From Bacteroidota bacterium (lineage in GTDB: Bacteria; Bacteroidota; Bacteroidia; NS11-12g; UBA955): a DNA stretch of 64,000 bases. Where the stretch lies: assembly GCA_016787485.1 (NCBI GenBank), contig JAEUUL010000008.1:62001-126000 (forward strand), written 5' to 3'. The notes under the pieces are model-generated. The model had not been told where the DNA came from and made no database searches. It worked only from the letters and a program-made list of their open reading frames with translations. A program made the position numbers and the translations under genes. Shown here in pieces: positions 52,053 through 60,184 of the stretch. Every line of letters starts with the position of its first letter. Positions within the stretch are counted from its first letter, which is position 1.

Positions 52053-52968
52053 TGGTTTGAATCAAATCATCGGGAGAGGCCACAACCTGAAAACCAGGCG
52101 GGAGCCTTAATTCCTTGTTTCGAAGTACCTGACTGCCGGTAAGCAATACCGGTGTCTCGGGAAAATTACGGTGAAGGGTTTGAATATATACCTGCACCGG
52201 AATGGCAGGGTTGTTTACGGTAAATGCGGTAAAAATTTCATCGGGTTTGTGCAACTGCATGATTTTCTGCAAATCTTCCAATGGTATGCTTACCCCCAGA
52301 TAAATGACCCTCTGGCCACGACTGCGCAAAATGTACCAGGCAAAAAGCAAACTGATGTCGTGATTTTCTCCTGAGGGTACAAACAAAAGGTATCGCTTGT
52401 TGCCGGAATTCGGAGGGTGCGGCAGCTGATCTATAGCCACATACAGGCGCTGCCTGATCAGATTGGTGATGAAATGCTCGTGGGCAACATGGATTGTGCC
52501 GGAAACCCACAAAATCCCAACATGCGACATAAACGGGAAAACAATACGGGCAATTGTTTCTTCCAGTCCCAGCTTCAGGATATTGATGGAAAGGGTTTTG
52601 TTGAATTCTCTCTCATCAAACTGCAACATAGCCCCGGTAAGTGCCTGTACCTGACTGTCGTACCGGCTGCTGGTCTCGCTGATACTCAGGGTCATCCGTT
52701 GTATTTCCTCCCGACTCATCCGGGCTATCTGACTTATTTTGTAGCCATGTGAGTTCAGAATACTCACATTCATGAGCAGCCGCACATCCTCTTCTTCGTA
52801 GTACCTGATATTGGTATCCGTTCTTTTGGGTTGAAGCAAACCATACCTTTGCTCCCACATACGCAGGGTAAATGCCTTGATTCCGGTTACGTTTTCTACA
52901 TCCTTGATGAAATACTTCTCCCGGTAATCCCGTTTGGTTTTTTTCCCATCTTCAGACAATTTTGGCAT
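52024..52968 (-). CDS. MerR-type regulator with B12-binding light-sensor domain (CarH/LitR-like)
   Basis: A 314-residue regulator. Residues about 18-90 form a MerR helix-turn-helix (YFIKDVENVTGIKAFTLRMW, EQRYGLL). A helical bundle (about 100-180) contains W154 and E164-H165, an exact Wx9EH motif that caps adenosylcobalamin in CarH. The B12-binding fold follows, with His203 in SGENHDIS as the probable lower cobalt ligand, and ends near 310. By analogy the tetramer represses in the dark and dissociates in light. The last G of the usual ExHxxG is Ser. It is divergent from the TIGR01777/photolyase genes with only 25 bases between start codons. Confidence 0.88.
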   Translation of the reverse strand: MPKLSEDGKKTKRDYREKYFIKDVENVTGIKAFTLRMWEQRYGLLQPKRTDTNIRYYEEEDVRLLMNVSILNSHGYKISQIARMSREEIQRMTLSISETSSRYDSQVQALTGAMLQFDEREFNKTLSINILKLGLEETIARIVFPFMSHVGILWVSGTIHVAHEHFITNLIRQRLYVAIDQLPHPPNSGNKRYLLFVPSGENHDISLLFAWYILRSRGQRVIYLGVSIPLEDLQKIMQLHKPDEIFTAFTVNNPAIPVQVYIQTLHRNFPETPVLLTGSQVLRNKELRLPPGFQVVASPDDLIQTITRPDIYIG

Positions 52969-52993
52969 TTCGCTTGTTAGTTCTGTTTAGCAA

Positions 52994-53908
52994 ATGAAAG
53001 TATTAATCACCGGTGGTTCCGGACTCGTTGGCAGGGCACTGTGTGACCTCCTTTCCCGGTCCGGAATTCCATTCCATTCCCTCACTTCCCACAAAGAAAA
53101 AGGAAATCCTGACCATGGACGGTATTACTGGGACTGGAAAAAAGGGATTTTAGATGAACGTGCACTTACAGGGGTCGACTGTGTCATTCATCTGGCAGGA
53201 GCAAACATCGGGAATAAGCGATGGAGTAAATCCTACAAAGAAGAAATTCTGCTCAGCCGCACCAAATCCCTGCAGTTCCTCTTTCAGCGGTTTAAGGAAA
53301 CAGGCCACAGTCCTGCTACTTTGATTTCGGCCGCGGCCATTGGTATTTATCCAGACCCGGGCAACGGACTCATGGATGAAAACCACCCTGCAGGTTCTGG
53401 TTTTTTGGCCGATGTATGCCGTCAATGGGAATCGGCAACGCTAGAATGGAAGCAGACAGGAACAAGGGTGGTCATACTGCGCACAGGTATTGTCCTCAGC
53501 AACAAAGGCGGTCTGCTGCCAGTGATGAAAAAAACCCTTCCTCTGCGCGTTGTCCCCACCACTGGCAGTAAGGGAAACAACCTGGGCTGGATACATATTC
53601 AGGACCTGGCAGCTTTGTACATGTATGCACTGCAAAACACGAACATGGAGGGTGCATACAATGCCGTTGCTCCGTCGTGCACAACCCAGTTAGAAATGGC
53701 GCGGGGGATTGCTGAAGCTGCTGGTATAAGGGCTTTTCATCCGAATGTGCCTGCATTTGTCCTGAAATGGGTGCTCGGGGAACGTGCCATATTGCCCCTT
53801 ACCCACCAAATGGTGCAGCCCGCCAAAACAATTGCCACCGGATTTGTGTATCAATTCAATGAACTTCGTACAGCCCTTTCTCACCTTGCCAGCTCACCAG
53901 AAGTGTAA
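52994..53908 (+). CDS. TIGR01777 family NAD(P)-dependent epimerase-like protein
   Basis: A 304-residue short-chain dehydrogenase/epimerase-type protein. The Rossmann motif ITGGSGLVGRALCDLL is at residues 5-20, followed by HLAGANIGNKRWSKSYKEEI, which marks the TIGR01777/YfcH group, and a C-terminal DUF1731-like segment (VLKWVLGERAILPL). No reaction is established. It is often linked to photolyase genes, as here, where photolyase overlaps its last 50 bases. Light control by the divergent CarH-type regulator is likely. Confidence 0.9.
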   Translation: MKVLITGGSGLVGRALCDLLSRSGIPFHSLTSHKEKGNPDHGRYYWDWKKGILDERALTGVDCVIHLAGANIGNKRWSKSYKEEILLSRTKSLQFLFQRFKETGHSPATLISAAAIGIYPDPGNGLMDENHPAGSGFLADVCRQWESATLEWKQTGTRVVILRTGIVLSNKGGLLPVMKKTLPLRVVPTTGSKGNNLGWIHIQDLAALYMYALQNTNMEGAYNAVAPSCTTQLEMARGIAEAAGIRAFHPNVPAFVLKWVLGERAILPLTHQMVQPAKTIATGFVYQFNELRTALSHLASSPEV

Positions 53909-55199
53909 CATTTTCTGGTTCCGGCGGGATTTACGCCTTGAAGACAACCATGGTTTGTGGGAATGTCTCCGGGCTGGATTGCCCGTGCTTCCCCTTTTCA
54001 TTTTTGATACGGAAATCCTAGGTAAGCTCGAAAATCCAAAAGACCGTCGGGTTCAGTTCATCCATCAGGAAATTCTCAGGTTAAAAACCGAACTCCGCGC
54101 GGCTGGCTCAGATTTGCTCGTTTTGCACGGCAATCCACATGAGATTTGGCCCACTTTGCTGGCATCCTGTCAGGCAAACGCCATATACACAAACAGAGAC
54201 TATGAGCCCGCTGCCATCCAGAGAGATGACACCACCGCAAAAACAGCAGCTGGTCTTGGCGTTGCCTTTCACAGTTTCAAAGACCAGGTCATCTTCGAAA
54301 CCCATGAGGTGGTGAAAGATGACGGGACACCATATACCGTATACACACCTTACTCAAAAAAATGGAAGAGTGTGCTTCAGGAATCACAATTGGAGCCCTA
54401 TAACAGTGCCGGACTTAAAGCAGAATTTATAACCGGGGTGCAATTTCCTGTGCCCACTCTTGAGGAAATGGGTTTTCAGGCTACCGCTTTTGTGTATCCT
54501 CAAGCCAGATTGGATAAGAATACGCTTGCACACTATGCTTCAGACCGGGATTATCCCTGGAAACCCGGCACTACCCGTGTGAGTCTGGCTCTCAGATTCG
54601 GTACCCTGTCTGTACGGGAATTGTACCGCATCGGGTTTCAAAACAGCGAAAAATGGGTAAATGAGCTCATCTGGAGAGAGTTTTATATGCAAATCCTGTT
54701 TCATTTCCCGTATGTGGTTGGTTCCTGTTTCAGGCCGGAGTACAACCGCATCGTCTGGAGAAACAACGAGGCTGAGTTTGAAGCATGGTGCAATGGCAAT
54801 ACAGGCTATCCCATAGTAGACGCAGGTATGCGTGAGTTGAAGCAGACGGGGTATATGCACAACAGGGTGAGGATGATCACTGCGAGTTTTCTTACCAAGC
54901 ACCTGCTCATAGACTGGCGTTGGGGTGAAGCCTGGTTTGCGCAGCATCTGCTTGACTTTGAGCTCAGCAGTAACAATGGTGGCTGGCAGTGGGCTGCAGG
55001 TTGTGGTGTGGATGCTGCTCCCTATTTCCGCATATTCAACCCTTATCTTCAAACATTAAAGTTCGATCCCAATCTCACCTATATCAGGCGTTGGGTAGCA
55101 GAATTTGACAGCTTAAAGTACTCCAAACCCCTGGTAGATCACGATTTTGCCCGAAAAAGATGCCTGCAGGTGTATCAGGCAGCCCTTCAAAAACCCTGA
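53859..55199 (+). CDS. phrB: Cryptochrome/photolyase family protein
   Basis: A 446-residue flavoprotein. The N-terminal antenna domain begins CNIFWFRRDLRLEDNHGLWE. The catalytic FAD domain shows WVNELIWREFYMQ, GYMHNRVRMITASFLTKHL and LSSNNGGWQWAAG with DAAPYFRIFNP, the usual photolyase pattern for repairing cyclobutane pyrimidine dimers in blue light. The start at ATG 53859 overlaps the upstream gene by 50 bases; TTG 53886 would shorten this and leave a more usual N-terminus. The gene is the second of the putative light-induced pair. Confidence 0.93.
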   Translation: MNFVQPFLTLPAHQKCNIFWFRRDLRLEDNHGLWECLRAGLPVLPLFIFDTEILGKLENPKDRRVQFIHQEILRLKTELRAAGSDLLVLHGNPHEIWPTLLASCQANAIYTNRDYEPAAIQRDDTTAKTAAGLGVAFHSFKDQVIFETHEVVKDDGTPYTVYTPYSKKWKSVLQESQLEPYNSAGLKAEFITGVQFPVPTLEEMGFQATAFVYPQARLDKNTLAHYASDRDYPWKPGTTRVSLALRFGTLSVRELYRIGFQNSEKWVNELIWREFYMQILFHFPYVVGSCFRPEYNRIVWRNNEAEFEAWCNGNTGYPIVDAGMRELKQTGYMHNRVRMITASFLTKHLLIDWRWGEAWFAQHLLDFELSSNNGGWQWAAGCGVDAAPYFRIFNPYLQTLKFDPNLTYIRRWVAEFDSLKYSKPLVDHDFARKRCLQVYQAALQKP

Positions 55200-55235
55200 C
55201 CCCCCCAAAAATGGCATTTGGTAAATTCAAAATCG

Positions 55236-55249
55236 GATTTTGCAAAATC
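55236..55249. promoter_or_regulatory. Perfect 14-bp palindrome upstream of the peptide gene
   Basis: GATTTTGCAAAATC is its own reverse complement. It lies 26 bases before the TTG of the peptide promoter, a place suited to an activator or repressor dimer. No dedicated regulator gene is adjacent. Confidence 0.45.
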
Positions 55250-55274
55250 AAACGGCCATTTGGAACATTTCCTG

Positions 55275-55305
55275 TTGCATAGCCGGAAAATCGTGTCTAA
55301 CATTG
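55275..55305 (+). promoter_or_regulatory. Promoter of the DP-rich peptide gene
   Basis: TTG and TAACATTG (one mismatch to TAnnTTTG) are 20 bases apart. The leader to the ATG at 55330 would be about 18 bases. Confidence 0.5.
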
Positions 55306-55329
55306 TATCACCAAATTACAAAAACCACT

Positions 55330-55638
55330 ATGAGCAACGACAATCTCGATCCAAACAAAAAGTCACTGAGTGACTTCACCAATGACGCAGTAAGCGGTTC
55401 CAATGTTAAAGGCGGAGACGGCGGGGATATTCCTGTAGATCCACTGTCTGGCGCAACAGAACTTCCTGCTGAAGGCTGGAACGGAGATGGTCCTGGTCCT
55501 TTCGCTGATCCCATTATCGGAAACGGCGGAATCAATGCCAACGACCCCTTCAATCCAAACCCCACCGATCCCCTGGGACCAAGCGATGATCCGCATGTTG
55601 GCCCCGATCCGCTGGGTCGTCCGCCTTTCCGTCCCTGA
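55330..55638 (+). CDS. GG-leader, DP-rich secreted peptide precursor (candidate)
   Basis: A 102-residue acidic protein without Cys. Residues 9-29 (KKSLSDFTNDAVSGSNVKGG when counted from Lys10) look like a C39-processed leader: hydrophobic and polar helix-forming residues ending in Val-Lys-Gly-Gly, with a second Gly-Gly at 31-32. The remaining 70 residues are Asp, Pro, Gly and Asn rich with six Asp-Pro units (DPLSG, DPIIG, DPFNP, DPLGP, DPHVG, DPLGR). It has its own promoter and terminator and lies 142 bases before a C39-peptidase exporter gene. It is probably the exported substrate. Bacteriocin, adhesion or signalling roles are all open; no RiPP-modifying enzyme is nearby. Confidence 0.7.
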   Translation: MSNDNLDPNKKSLSDFTNDAVSGSNVKGGDGGDIPVDPLSGATELPAEGWNGDGPGPFADPIIGNGGINANDPFNPNPTDPLGPSDDPHVGPDPLGRPPFRP

Positions 55639-55663
55639 TGTGTAAACAACAGTGATTCAAAAG

Positions 55664-55692
55664 AAACCCGGAGCATTGACTCCGGGTTTTTT
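55664..55692 (+). terminator. Terminator after the DP-rich peptide gene
   Basis: AAACCCGGA and TCCGGGTTT form a 9-bp stem with an 8-base loop and a T run, 25 bases after the stop codon. It would uncouple the small gene from the exporter, allowing a higher level of peptide than transporter. Confidence 0.85.
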
Positions 55693-55725
55693 ATGCCTTT
55701 TACAGCCGCATTTCTGTATCAAATG

Positions 55726-55756
55726 TTTGAGTTTGTCAGAATCCTGTGTAATTTGC
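55726..55756 (+). promoter_or_regulatory. Possible promoter of the exporter operon
   Basis: TTTG followed 19 bases later by TAATTTGC, a near-match to TAnnTTTG. It is placed 24 bases before the TTG start of the exporter gene, after the peptide terminator. Confidence 0.4.
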
Positions 55757-55780
55757 CCGAATTAATAACGCCTGACTGCC

Positions 55781-58018
55781 TTGAAACTGCGAGCCCTATT
55801 TCAGCGTAATCAAAGTATTTTCTTTCCCTCCATCCGGCAACCGGATACCATGGACTGTGGTCCCACTTCCCTGCGTATCATTGCCAAGCATTACGGAAAA
55901 AACTACTCCCTGCCCCACCTGCGCGAACTGAGTTATACCACCCGCGAAGGTTCTTCCCTTTCTCAACTGGGAAGAGCTGCCGAAGCCATCGGGTTCCGTT
56001 CATTGGGTGCCAAAATCAGTTTTCAGCAACTTCGGGATGAAGCACCACTGCCCTGTATAGCGCACTGGAACCAGAACCACTATATAGTGGTTTACAAGGT
56101 AAAGAAAGACAGGGTGTATGTGTCAGACCCCGGACTTGGATTGGTTAATTACTCGAAAGAGGAGTTTATCGAGCACTGGATTGGTGCCGGTGCAAGCACC
56201 AGTTCCAAAGATGGCATTGTGATGCTGCTGGAACCCACCCCTGAATTCTATCAGGCGGAGGAAGAAGCAAAACCGGAAAAACAGGGATTCAGCCTTTTGT
56301 GGCCCTATATGCGACCCCACCGCAGGTACCTGGTGCAGGTTTTTGTAGGTTTGCTTGCGGGCAGTGTTATGTCCCTCATTTTCCCATTCCTTACCCAGAG
56401 TGTAGTGGATATAGGGATACGCAACAAAGACATTCATTTTGTATACCTCATCCTCTTTGCGCAGATATTCCTCTTCTTTGGCCGCAGTGCCATAGAACTC
56501 ATTCGGGGTTGGCTGCTTCTGCACATGAGTGCCAAAATCAACATATCCCTCGTTACCGATTTCTTCTCAAAACTCATGCGGCTTCCCATCTCCTATTTCG
56601 ATTCCAAAATGAACGGGGATATCATCCAGCGCATCGGAGACCACCGCCGGATACAGCATTTGCTTACAGGAAGCTCTCTCAGCATTCTGTTCTCCATGAT
56701 CAATATCATCATCTTCGGGTTGATTCTCATCTTTTATGACTTTACCATTTTTGTCGTGTTTTTCACAGGCAGTATCGCATACATTATCTGGGTTGCTTTC
56801 TTCCTGAAACAACGTGCAGTACTCGATTATAAGCGGTTTAGTCTGGAAGCCACCAACCACGAAAAGGTGCTGGAACTCATCAATGGAATGCAGGAAACCA
56901 AGTTGCACAATGCCGAAAGACAAAAACGCTGGGGATGGGAGCATGTACAGGCCAAATTGTTTAAGGCCAGTCTGAAACAGATGGCGGTAAACCAGACACA
57001 GTCTCTGGGAGCCAGGGTAATCAACGAAACCAAAAATATTTTTATCTCATTCCTTACAGCAAGTCTTGTAATCAAAGGAGATATCACCCTTGGTGTGATG
57101 CTTTCCATTTCCTATATCATCGGACAATTAAACGGTCCCATTGCAGAAATTGTGTCTTTCATGCACGACTTGCAGGATGCCCGCCTCAGTCTGGAACGCA
57201 TATCGGAAATCCACAACCGTGAAGACGAAGAACCAAAAGGCACAGAATTGATTCGTGAATTACCTGAAAACGGGGATATCGTTCTGGAAAAGGTCTCTTT
57301 TCAATATTCCGGACCGGAAAGTCACTGGGTTTTGCGCAACCTCAACCTTACCATACCTTCCGGGAAAATCACAGCCATCGTGGGCGGCAGCGGCAGTGGT
57401 AAAACCACCCTGCTAAAAATGCTGCTGAAATTCTACAATCCGGTGCGGGGCAACATGTTGTTCGATGCGTTCAACCTGAACAAAATAAGCCAGGAAGTAT
57501 GGCGCGACCGCTGCGGCGTGGTTATGCAGGAAGGCTTCATATACAATGACACAATTGCCCGCAACATTGCTGTGGGCCACGAAGAAATAGACCAACAGAG
57601 GCTGATCGATGCAGTGGAAGTGGCTAACATCCGCGAGTTTATCGAGAGTCTGCCACTGGCCTACAACACTAAAATAGGAGCCAGCGGCGGGGGTATCAGC
57701 GGCGGACAGAAACAGCGCATTCTCATTGCACGTGCCGTGTATAAGAATCCCAAGTGCATATTTTTTGACGAAGCTACCTCAGCCCTCGATTCCAAAAATG
57801 AACGCATCATTATGGAAAACCTGGACAAATGGTTTCACGGCCGCACCGTGGTTATCATTGCACACCGGCTTAGTACAGTGCGAAATGCAGATCAGATAGT
57901 GGTGCTGGATCAGGGCAGAATCATTGAACAGGGCACACATGAAGAACTCATTGCCATGAACGGAGCCTATTACGGACTGGTAAAAAATCAACTGGAACTG
58001 GAAAAACTGGATAAATAA
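55781..58018 (+). CDS. Peptidase-containing ABC exporter (C39 peptidase, membrane, ATPase)
   Basis: A 745-residue PCAT protein. Residues about 10-150 are an intact C39 peptidase: Gln20, Cys26 (MDCGPTSLRI), His100 (NQNHYIVV) and Asp116. Five to six membrane helices follow (about 175-460). The ATPase has GGSGSGKTTLLKML, ISGGQKQRILIAR and CIFFDEATSALD. Such proteins cut a leader after Gly-Gly and export the peptide. The start must be TTG 55781, since the only in-frame stretch upstream ends at a stop five codons earlier. It is eight bases before the HlyD-type gene. The likely substrate is the peptide encoded just upstream. Confidence 0.93.
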   Translation: MKLRALFQRNQSIFFPSIRQPDTMDCGPTSLRIIAKHYGKNYSLPHLRELSYTTREGSSLSQLGRAAEAIGFRSLGAKISFQQLRDEAPLPCIAHWNQNHYIVVYKVKKDRVYVSDPGLGLVNYSKEEFIEHWIGAGASTSSKDGIVMLLEPTPEFYQAEEEAKPEKQGFSLLWPYMRPHRRYLVQVFVGLLAGSVMSLIFPFLTQSVVDIGIRNKDIHFVYLILFAQIFLFFGRSAIELIRGWLLLHMSAKINISLVTDFFSKLMRLPISYFDSKMNGDIIQRIGDHRRIQHLLTGSSLSILFSMINIIIFGLILIFYDFTIFVVFFTGSIAYIIWVAFFLKQRAVLDYKRFSLEATNHEKVLELINGMQETKLHNAERQKRWGWEHVQAKLFKASLKQMAVNQTQSLGARVINETKNIFISFLTASLVIKGDITLGVMLSISYIIGQLNGPIAEIVSFMHDLQDARLSLERISEIHNREDEEPKGTELIRELPENGDIVLEKVSFQYSGPESHWVLRNLNLTIPSGKITAIVGGSGSGKTTLLKMLLKFYNPVRGNMLFDAFNLNKISQEVWRDRCGVVMQEGFIYNDTIARNIAVGHEEIDQQRLIDAVEVANIREFIESLPLAYNTKIGASGGGISGGQKQRILIARAVYKNPKCIFFDEATSALDSKNERIIMENLDKWFHGRTVVIIAHRLSTVRNADQIVVLDQGRIIEQGTHEELIAMNGAYYGLVKNQLELEKLDK

Positions 58019-58026
58019 AGACAGGG

Positions 58027-59322
58027 ATGGCAAACGAAAAAGACGAACTGAACCTGAGAAGTGAAGAAATCCAGGACATCATGCAGAAAACGCCTGCATG
58101 GATTTTGCGCTGGGGCATTTCTTCCATATTTATTCTGCTCATACTGGGCTTGTTTCTCACATATCTTATCGAATACCCGGATATCATCAAGGGTCCGGTA
58201 AAAATAACGACCACAGACCCACCGGTGAAAATTGTGTGCCAGGTTGCCGGAAACATTACCCACATCTATGTAAAGGATGGCGACTCCGTGCAGGCAGGCA
58301 CTGTTCTTGCCGAAATTGAAAATCCGGTTTCCGGCGAAGCGGTAAGTTATTTAAAAAGCTACCTGGAATCGCTGGACAAGGCCGTGGGTGCCGGCAGTCC
58401 TGTTTTGCCACTGCCTGATACCTCCGGTCTTGCCTTTGGCGACTTGCGGGCTACCCTCAACGAACTCACCCGTGAAATAGTAACCCTGAACCTGCGCAAA
58501 AGCACCGGGATAGACGACCGCGATATAAGCACACTTATGGCACGCATCCGCCACGAACAGGAATTGCTCAACATCAACGACAAAATGCTGAGCATGGCAC
58601 AGAAAGACCTTGAAAATGCCCGAATAAAATACGAATCGGATAAGGCATTGTATGAGCAGGGTGTGTTATCGAAAACAGACTTTCTGGCTCAGGAAAACAC
58701 CTACCGCAACCGTCAACTGCAGGTAGAACAAATGCAGCAAAGCAGGCTGAACAACTCCATTGCACTCAGCGGACTGCAGCAGCAATACCAGCAATCGGAC
58801 TTTAACCGGCTCAGTAAAGACCGCACAGGCTACGAAGCAGTAAAACTGCAAAGCGAAGCACTTCGCAGCTTTCTGTTTGGCTGGCAGCAACGCTACAGAC
58901 TTACCTCACCCAAAAACGGCCGTGTGAGTTTTATGGTGCACCTGCAACCCCGCATGTTTGTAAAACCCGGTGAAGAACTTATTGCCATACTTGCACCCAA
59001 AGGGGAATATCTGGGGCTTGCATCTGTGCCGGTTGCAGGTATAGGCAAAGTAAAAACCGGACAAAAAGTGCTTATTCTGCTGGAAAGTTTCCCTTACTAC
59101 GAATATGGAATGGTAGAAGGAAAAGTAAAAACAGTGGCCGAGCTCCCAAATGGAAATGAATACCGTGTGGAAGTAGCATTGCCAAATGGCATGATGAGCA
59201 CTCACAATGAGGTATTGAAATTTAGTCCTGAAATGCTTGGCACGGTGGAAATAGTGACCGAAGACAAACGGGTTATTGAAAGGATTTTCAGTTCACTGGT
59301 TAAAATTTTCAAAAAACGATGA
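58027..59322 (+). CDS. HlyD-family periplasmic adaptor of the peptide exporter
   Basis: A 431-residue adaptor. A short cytoplasmic tail and one membrane helix (about 27-48, LRWGISSIFILLILGLFLTY) lead to the barrel-sandwich half GNITHIYVKDGDSVQAGTVLAEIE. A long coiled-coil hairpin (about 140-275) follows, then the second half-motif and barrel. It should connect the ABC exporter to an outer-membrane duct. No TolC-like gene is in this operon, so the duct would be supplied from elsewhere, perhaps the one at 7466. Confidence 0.92.
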   Translation: MANEKDELNLRSEEIQDIMQKTPAWILRWGISSIFILLILGLFLTYLIEYPDIIKGPVKITTTDPPVKIVCQVAGNITHIYVKDGDSVQAGTVLAEIENPVSGEAVSYLKSYLESLDKAVGAGSPVLPLPDTSGLAFGDLRATLNELTREIVTLNLRKSTGIDDRDISTLMARIRHEQELLNINDKMLSMAQKDLENARIKYESDKALYEQGVLSKTDFLAQENTYRNRQLQVEQMQQSRLNNSIALSGLQQQYQQSDFNRLSKDRTGYEAVKLQSEALRSFLFGWQQRYRLTSPKNGRVSFMVHLQPRMFVKPGEELIAILAPKGEYLGLASVPVAGIGKVKTGQKVLILLESFPYYEYGMVEGKVKTVAELPNGNEYRVEVALPNGMMSTHNEVLKFSPEMLGTVEIVTEDKRVIERIFSSLVKIFKKR

Positions 59323-60110
59323 TCAACAAAATTGCACTGCTTATTGATTTTACCGGCGTTTGTCAGCTGGCGATGGAACACACAGCTCTGCTCGCCCGCC
59401 AAAGCCTGTCGCAGGTTACCTTGCTGCATATTGCCGCAGCAGATCAGCAAGCCAATGACAAGGAAATCAAAAATCAAATCCGTGAATTTGCCCAATCCCT
59501 GGAAAATGAAGGCATCCCTTTTGCCATCCATGTGGATTATGGAGATTTTTTTGACATCATCGGTGAAAGTGTGCGCAAACAGAAAGCGGATTTGCTGATT
59601 GTGGGAACGCATGGCATCAAAGGAATCAAGGCGAATTTCCAGAGTTCAGCCATTCTGCGCCTCATGGGTTTGATAGATACTCCGGCACTTGTGGTGCAGG
59701 GACACTCTCAAACCCCACTGGAAGGTTATCTGAACATTTTGATTCCACTGGTTGGCAAAGTAGAAAATGCAGACCTCATTGATCCGGTTTCCCGTTTTGC
59801 GTCCGTATTTAAATCCCATGTGCAGATTCTGTCTTTTTTCCATAAAGAAAATGAAACCGAACGCAGGGAAGATACACGCCGCATAGAATCCGGATTGCTG
59901 GCAAAAAATGTAAAAGTGACCACACATTTAGACGAAACCAGTGTGTATACCAGCAACTATTACCGCAGCATCATCGAATTTGCAGATATAGAAGAAGCCA
60001 ACCTCATTGTGCTTGCGGTACATGAGTCAGGAGATTCGGGTTATTTCAATGAAACCGACGAGGAAAACCTGCTGCTGAACCGGTTGGGAACAGCTGTACT
60101 TTGCTTGTGA
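59319..60110 (+). CDS. Double-domain universal stress protein
   Basis: A 263-residue cytoplasmic protein with two Usp folds. The first (about 1-140) has a strand-helix start (KIALLIDFTGVCQLAMEHTALLAR) and an ATP-loop-like segment LLIVGTHGIKGIKANFQSSA in which the usual last Gly is Ser. The second (about 145-263) is more divergent and ends in NLIVLAVHESGDSGYFNETD. Its ATG overlaps the adaptor stop (ATGA). Coupling of a Usp protein to a peptide exporter is unusual; an energy- or stress-linked control of export is possible but unproven. Confidence 0.85.
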   Translation: MINKIALLIDFTGVCQLAMEHTALLARQSLSQVTLLHIAAADQQANDKEIKNQIREFAQSLENEGIPFAIHVDYGDFFDIIGESVRKQKADLLIVGTHGIKGIKANFQSSAILRLMGLIDTPALVVQGHSQTPLEGYLNILIPLVGKVENADLIDPVSRFASVFKSHVQILSFFHKENETERREDTRRIESGLLAKNVKVTTHLDETSVYTSNYYRSIIEFADIEEANLIVLAVHESGDSGYFNETDEENLLLNRLGTAVLCL

Positions 60111-60184
60111 TAGCTGTGAAATTTTATTGAGAATTTTCAAATCAATTGCTGATTTGTTTTTCGAACACTTTATTTCTTTACACG

